A stretch of 23,635 bases of DNA, from positions 1 through 23,635 of IMG/VR virus record IMGVR_UViG_3300000117_000257; one strand, 5' to 3'. Position numbers and translations under genes: made by a program. The notes under the pieces were generated by a model. The model saw only the letters and a list, made by a program, of their open reading frames with translations. It was not told the origin of the DNA and made no database searches. Within the stretch, counting starts at the first letter, position 1. Every line of letters begins with the position of its first letter. Shown piece after piece: positions 19,643 through 23,635 of the stretch. The DNA comes from a virus.

Positions 19643-22066
19643 ATGGCAGAAAACAGTAAACCAACCAACATAGAAAGGTTGTCAGATCTTATTGATCTGG
19701 AAGTACAAGACGGTACAGAGGTTCAGATTGAAGAACCTATGCAAATGGGTGATGGAGATATCTCTGTTGAGCTATCAGAAGAAGGCGCACAGATTGATTT
19801 CTTCCCTGATGCAGAACAAGCGATAGACACCACACCATTTGATGCAAATTTAGCGGAGTACATTGACGAAGGCGAGCTAGGACGAATTGCTTTTCAGTTA
19901 GTCACTGATTATGAAGAAGATAAAGCAAGTCGCCACGATTGGGAAGATGCTTATGTAAAAGGACTAGATCTACTTGGCTTCAAATATGAAGATAGAGATA
20001 GACCTTTCCCAGGAGCATCAGGCGTAACGCATCCTATGCTCGCTGAATCCGTGACCCAATTCCAAGCGCAGGCTTTTAAGGAGCTATTACCTAGTAAAGG
20101 ACCCGTAAAAACAAGGGTTATGGGCAATGAAACCCCTGAAACTGAAGATCAGGCAAGAAGGGTAGAAGAGTTCATGAACTACCAAATAACTACGGTTATG
20201 GAGGAATATACCCCTGAAATGGACCAATTATTGTTCTATTTGCCGTTAGCGGGTACTGCATTCAAGAAAGTTTATTACGATGTAAACAAACAAAGAGCGG
20301 TTAGTACGTTCGTCCCTGTAGAAGATTTAGTTGTTCCGTACACAGCCAGTGACCTAGAGACTTGTGAGAGAGTAACGCACGTAGTCAAGATGAGCTACAA
20401 CGAAATCAGAACACAACAGCTCGCAGGATTTTACAGAGACATACCACTACAACCTGCTGAGACTAATATAGGCAGCAGTGACACCATAGACAAAGAAGAT
20501 GAACTAGAAGGATTGAGCGCTACCACCAACGACATGATGTATGAGTTGTTGGAATGTCACGTATCCATGGACATACCAGGCTTTGAAGATGAAGACGGAT
20601 ACCACTTACCTTTTATCATTACAATAGACAGAGCATCTAATGCTGTTTTATCGATCAGAAGGAACTACAACCCTAACGATCCACTCAGAACAAAGATACA
20701 GTATTTTGTACACTACAAGTTTCTCCCTGGCCTTGGGTTCTATGGGTTCGGTTTAATACACATGATTGGCGGTTTGTCTCGAACCGCGACTGGAGCCCTA
20801 CGACAATTGATCGATGCAGGTACGCTGGCGAATCTACCTGCTGGGTTCAAGGCCAGGGGACTTAGAATCAGGGACGACGAGACTCCACTAGAACCAGGAG
20901 AGTTCAGAGACGTAGACGCACCTGGCGGATCACTAAGAGATTCACTGATACCATTACCTTATAAAGAACCGTCGGCGACATTACTACAGCTGTTAGGATT
21001 CTGTGTAGAAGCAGGACAAAGATTTGCATCGATTACTAATCTACAGATGGGAGAAGGTAATCAAGAGATGCCAGTAGGCACGACTATGGCTTTGCTAGAG
21101 CAAGGTACAAGAGTCATGTCCGCAGTACACAAAAGATTACACTACGCACAGAAAACAGAGTTTAAGATTCTAAGCAGATTATACGCAGAGTATTTACCTC
21201 CTGTTTATCCATACCAAGTTATCGGTGGCGATCAACAAATTAAACAAACTGACTTTGACAATAGGGTTGATGTTATACCTGTCAGTGATCCTAACTTCTT
21301 CTCAATGAGTCAACGTATTACATTGGCACAACAAGAACTACAGTTGGTACAAAGCAACCCTGAGATACACAACATCAAGGAAGCCTACAGAAGAATGTAT
21401 CAAGCATTAGGAACTGAGAATATCGAAGCATTGTTTGCTCCAGATCCACCACCACCCGTTCCAATGGATCCAGCAAGTGAGAACAGTGCCTCATTAATGG
21501 GTGCACCTCTCATGGCATTCCCTGATCAAGCGCATCAGATACATATAGAGGTGCATCTTACTTTCTTAGAGTCAGGTGCTGGTATGACTAACCCAGCGAC
21601 AATACCGCTTATGGTATCGCACATATTCCAACACATATCACTAGAAGCACAGAACCAAGCCGATGCACAAATGCCAGAACAACAACCGCCTATGCAACAA
21701 CAGATACCAGGCATGCAACAAGGCGGAATGATGATGCCACCTCCACCACCTAACCCTGCAAAAGAAGCTTTGAAGGCTCAGTTAGAATTAGAATTGATGC
21801 AGCAAGTTATGCCTAGAATAGAAGAGATACTATCTCCTGGTGATGATGGCGTTGTAACCTTGAAACAACAAGAGCTTGCAATACGTGCAAAAGAAAATGA
21901 AGATGATAAGATGATCGCAGAGGAAAGGATCAAACTAGACAAAGCTAAGCTTAGACAGAAAGATCAATCCGAAGAAGAAAAGTTAAAATCTCAAGAAGAC
22001 ATAGCAGCAATGAAAGTTGGTGCAGAAAGAGAAAGGACAAGAAAAGATGGCAATAGGTCTTCCTAA
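19643..22066 (+). CDS. Portal protein (P22-like, large form)
   Basis: 807 residues. An acidic N-terminal arm (1-75) is followed by the portal core: AFQLVTDYEEDKASRHDWED, then FKYEDRDRPFPGASGVTHPM, KELLPSKGPVKTRVMG, LFYLPLAGTAFKKVYYD and FVPVEDLVVPYTASDLETC. The stem region includes FYGFGLIHMIGGLSRTATGA and GTLANLPAGFKARGL (about 370-410), and the wing includes MPVGTTMALLEQGTRVMSAV. The C-terminus (about 665-807) has a Gln/Met/Pro-rich linker and a long charged coiled coil. The dodecameric portal is the DNA gate and docks the terminase. Location two small genes after the large terminase subunit is as expected. It overlaps the next gene by 20 bases. Confidence 0.92.
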   Translation: MAENSKPTNIERLSDLIDLEVQDGTEVQIEEPMQMGDGDISVELSEEGAQIDFFPDAEQAIDTTPFDANLAEYIDEGELGRIAFQLVTDYEEDKASRHDWEDAYVKGLDLLGFKYEDRDRPFPGASGVTHPMLAESVTQFQAQAFKELLPSKGPVKTRVMGNETPETEDQARRVEEFMNYQITTVMEEYTPEMDQLLFYLPLAGTAFKKVYYDVNKQRAVSTFVPVEDLVVPYTASDLETCERVTHVVKMSYNEIRTQQLAGFYRDIPLQPAETNIGSSDTIDKEDELEGLSATTNDMMYELLECHVSMDIPGFEDEDGYHLPFIITIDRASNAVLSIRRNYNPNDPLRTKIQYFVHYKFLPGLGFYGFGLIHMIGGLSRTATGALRQLIDAGTLANLPAGFKARGLRIRDDETPLEPGEFRDVDAPGGSLRDSLIPLPYKEPSATLLQLLGFCVEAGQRFASITNLQMGEGNQEMPVGTTMALLEQGTRVMSAVHKRLHYAQKTEFKILSRLYAEYLPPVYPYQVIGGDQQIKQTDFDNRVDVIPVSDPNFFSMSQRITLAQQELQLVQSNPEIHNIKEAYRRMYQALGTENIEALFAPDPPPPVPMDPASENSASLMGAPLMAFPDQAHQIHIEVHLTFLESGAGMTNPATIPLMVSHIFQHISLEAQNQADAQMPEQQPPMQQQIPGMQQGGMMMPPPPPNPAKEALKAQLELELMQQVMPRIEEILSPGDDGVVTLKQQELAIRAKENEDDKMIAEERIKLDKAKLRQKDQSEEEKLKSQEDIAAMKVGAERERTRKDGNRSS

Positions 22067-23432
22067 TTTAAGGAACTTAGTTTTTGACAGAGAGTCAATG
22101 GGCGACCTTGGTTCTTTGGGCATCGACCTTTCAAACCTTCCTACAATAGATCCTGGAACTATTAAGAAAATGCCTGCAACTACAACTGCAGCCACAACTG
22201 GAGGCGTACCTGGCAGTGCATGGTGGCAAGACGCAGGATACCCAGACGCAGCTACAGCTATACAATCAGGTAATTTTAGATATGACATGAACACAGGTTG
22301 GCAGCTAAAACCAGGAGCAGAAACCCCTGCTATGAAATCAGCCGCAGCAGCAACGGCTGGCCCTGAATCAGCTTTCGTAGCTCCTCCTGAAGTAGTACAA
22401 AGTGCTATCGAAAATTTACCTGTAACAATAGAAGCAATGACTTCTCCTGATCTAGGACCCTTAGGAACAAGTGGCGTTTCCACAATAGAAAGTGAGCCAA
22501 CGACTATGGTCTCTGACGAGTCAACCATGTCACCCACTAGTTATTCGTCAGAGACTCCTTCTTTTGAAGCTATGAAAGAAGCAGTCAAAGCAGCGCTGGC
22601 TGCTACAAAACAACCTGTAGAAAAAGATTTGGTAAGGGATGATCCTGTAACAGCTGTAGATAAAGCCGTAGAAACTGCTAGTGGTGGCCAAGGTATTGCT
22701 ACAGGATACAGTGGCGATGGTTATGCAGACACAGCCGAAGAAGAACAATCAGATAACGATGTAGTTAAAGAACTTATTGATTCTATCTCTGTAAATAACA
22801 CAAGTGAGTCTGATATAGATGCTGCTATAGCCGCTGCCGTAGCCGCAGCACAAGGCGAAGGCATGACCGAGATAGCTGCTAAGGACGCTGTAGAGAAGGA
22901 AATAGCAAGTTCAGATGCTGCAACCGAAGCTGTCAACGCTGCCGTGGGCAATGGTCAACCGACCACGGACGATACTATATTGGATATAGACGACATGCCA
23001 ATAGGAGCTATGGTAGTAACTCCATATTACAATCCCGCAACAGGCGAAACTTTTGACCAAACAAATACAGCACAACCTGTTCCAGATGGTTTTATACCTG
23101 TTCCAGAAGGCGGCATCCCTACTACAACAGAGACTCAACAACCTGATTTTATGACCCAGCTACAAGAACTTATTGCACAAATGCAAGGTGAACAAACTGC
23201 TGCTGCCGAACAAGCCGCTGCTGCCGAAGCAGAAAGACAAAAACAAGCCGCTGAAATGACACAGAATTATATGGTTGGGCAACCAGCCGTAGGCTATAAC
23301 CCGTATCAAAGCGGACAATATCAAAACAACCCGTATGGCTCTGCTGGAGTACCAGACATGGGAGGTATAACATCTATACCAGTCCCTGCAGCCTATACCC
23401 CTAATCCTTACTTAACAGGAGGAATGACATAG
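22047..23432 (+). CDS. Ala/Thr/Pro-rich disordered structural-region protein
   Basis: 461 residues from ATG 22047, within the last codons of the portal gene, with AAAGGAC about 10 bases upstream; a TTG 30 bases earlier is less likely. The sequence is low-complexity: Thr/Ala/Pro/Glu-rich N-terminal half, an Ala-rich helix with AIAAAVAAAQGEGMTEIAAK (about 255-275), a Gln/Ala coiled coil with QLQELIAQMQGEQTAAAEQA (about 375-395), and a Gly/Asn/Pro/Tyr-rich end (YNPYQSGQYQNNPYGSAG). Position after the portal suggests a scaffold-like or head-associated protein, but no family is recognised. Confidence 0.78.
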   Translation: MAIGLPNLRNLVFDRESMGDLGSLGIDLSNLPTIDPGTIKKMPATTTAATTGGVPGSAWWQDAGYPDAATAIQSGNFRYDMNTGWQLKPGAETPAMKSAAAATAGPESAFVAPPEVVQSAIENLPVTIEAMTSPDLGPLGTSGVSTIESEPTTMVSDESTMSPTSYSSETPSFEAMKEAVKAALAATKQPVEKDLVRDDPVTAVDKAVETASGGQGIATGYSGDGYADTAEEEQSDNDVVKELIDSISVNNTSESDIDAAIAAAVAAAQGEGMTEIAAKDAVEKEIASSDAATEAVNAAVGNGQPTTDDTILDIDDMPIGAMVVTPYYNPATGETFDQTNTAQPVPDGFIPVPEGGIPTTTETQQPDFMTQLQELIAQMQGEQTAAAEQAAAAEAERQKQAAEMTQNYMVGQPAVGYNPYQSGQYQNNPYGSAGVPDMGGITSIPVPAAYTPNPYLTGGMT

Positions 23433-23617
23433 ATTTACTACAATTCGCGACAGCTGTACTGCGCGCCATAGATGAAAAAGAACAGCAACTTCAAGAAATA
23501 CTCTCCAACGGCGAAGTCCGAGATTGGGAGCATTACAAGAATCTGACTGGTCAAGTCGAGGCGTTGAATTACACACGAGAAGAGATTCGACAACTAATGA
23601 AAAACCAGGAGATATAA
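23429..23617 (+). CDS. Small conserved phage protein with apparent non-standard start
   Basis: 62 residues reading IDLLQFATAVLRAIDEKEQQ, then EVRDWEHYKNLTGQVEALNY and TREEIRQLMKNQE. I recognise this helical pattern as a small protein of portal-proximal gene clusters in marine phages, where it usually begins Met-Asp-Ile-Asp-Leu-Leu-Gln. Here the frame has no ATG, GTG or TTG near its beginning; an in-frame stop lies at 23402-23404. The best start is ATA at 23429, 6 bases after a perfect AGGAGG. A rare ATA start, a one-base error, or -1 frameshifting from the previous gene (which ends at 23432) would each explain it. The coding call is firm; the start is not. Confidence 0.68.
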   Translation: MDLLQFATAVLRAIDEKEQQLQEILSNGEVRDWEHYKNLTGQVEALNYTREEIRQLMKNQEI

Positions 23618-23635
23618 ATGCCAAATCCAAGCAAC
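23618..23635 (+). CDS. Start of next gene (cut by window edge)
   Basis: ATG at 23618 directly follows the previous stop codon and has AGGAG 7 bases upstream. Six codons (MPNPSN) are visible before the window ends. By position it is a further head or tail gene. Confidence 0.55.

Noticed and set aside
22017-22046. TTG start for the Ala-rich protein
   Set aside because: The ATG at 22047 has a ribosome binding site, and the extra codons are only a shifted reading of the portal's charged tail.
21983-22537. 184-residue open frame on the minus strand
   Set aside because: It lies wholly opposite the portal end and the Ala-rich protein. Its composition is the mirror of their Ala/Thr codons, and no ribosome binding site or neighbouring leftward gene supports it.
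1-23635. Integrase, insertion sequence or attachment site
   Set aside because: No recombinase motifs, transposase or matching terminal repeats were seen; nothing indicates a temperate or integrated element in this window.

Overview
The window reads as part of the genome of a tailed marine bacteriophage. It has a terminase small subunit, a terminase large subunit and a large P22-like portal protein. Around these lie densely packed, mostly overlapping small genes, with no ribosomal, tRNA or housekeeping genes that I can see. The AT-leaning composition, the portal type and several small proteins fit short-tailed viruses of marine alphaproteobacteria (pelagiphage-like), but the host is an inference.

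Layout. 1-759 (minus): two replication-side proteins, one cut by the window edge. 760-881: two interleaved divergent promoters. 882-2333 (plus): SNF2-type helicase. 2352-7398 (plus): an unusual export and signalling cassette. It encodes a small membrane/coiled-coil protein, a CsgF-like protein, a CsgG-like outer-membrane lipoprotein pore, a curlin-like fibre subunit, an exported FecR-domain protein and a CHASE2 class III nucleotide cyclase. 7416-10235 (plus): an unknown protein, a staphylococcal-type nuclease and several small or Gly-rich proteins, ending at a strong terminator. 10272-10703: non-coding, with at least ten copies of CTAACYT/ARGTTAG, several paired as inverted repeats, directly upstream of the terminase small subunit gene. 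11227-15916 (minus): an uninterrupted run of 21 small, mostly acidic genes that overlap by 1-14 bases or are separated by a few bases. 16015-16428 (plus): VRR-NUC-type nuclease, followed by four tandem repeats. 16624-17503 (minus): three small genes with their own promoter and terminator. 17834-23635 (plus): terminase large subunit, two tiny genes, portal, a disordered Ala-rich protein and the start of further structural genes.

How it works together. The minus-strand run looks like early or host-takeover genes, and the plus-strand right end is packaging and head assembly. The 2352-7398 cassette looks like a phage-borne, reduced type VIII (curli) secretion route joined to a periplasmic sensor and second-messenger enzyme. 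CsgG would be the outer-membrane pore, CsgF its partner, and the curlin-like protein a cargo. The FecR protein itself ends in curlin-like repeats, and the cyclase keeps every catalytic residue I can check. No CsgE, no endolysin and no recognisable spanin lie in the window, so the pore could serve display, superinfection control or lysis.

Two organisational features stand out. Several genes that lack a Shine-Dalgarno sequence have a -10-like box exactly 8-9 bases before the start codon, suggesting leaderless transcripts. The small minus-strand genes are joined by two recurrent junction sequences that serve at once as the end of one gene and the ribosome binding site of the next. About a dozen small genes (41-57 residues), found by reading through the gaps between larger frames, are included.
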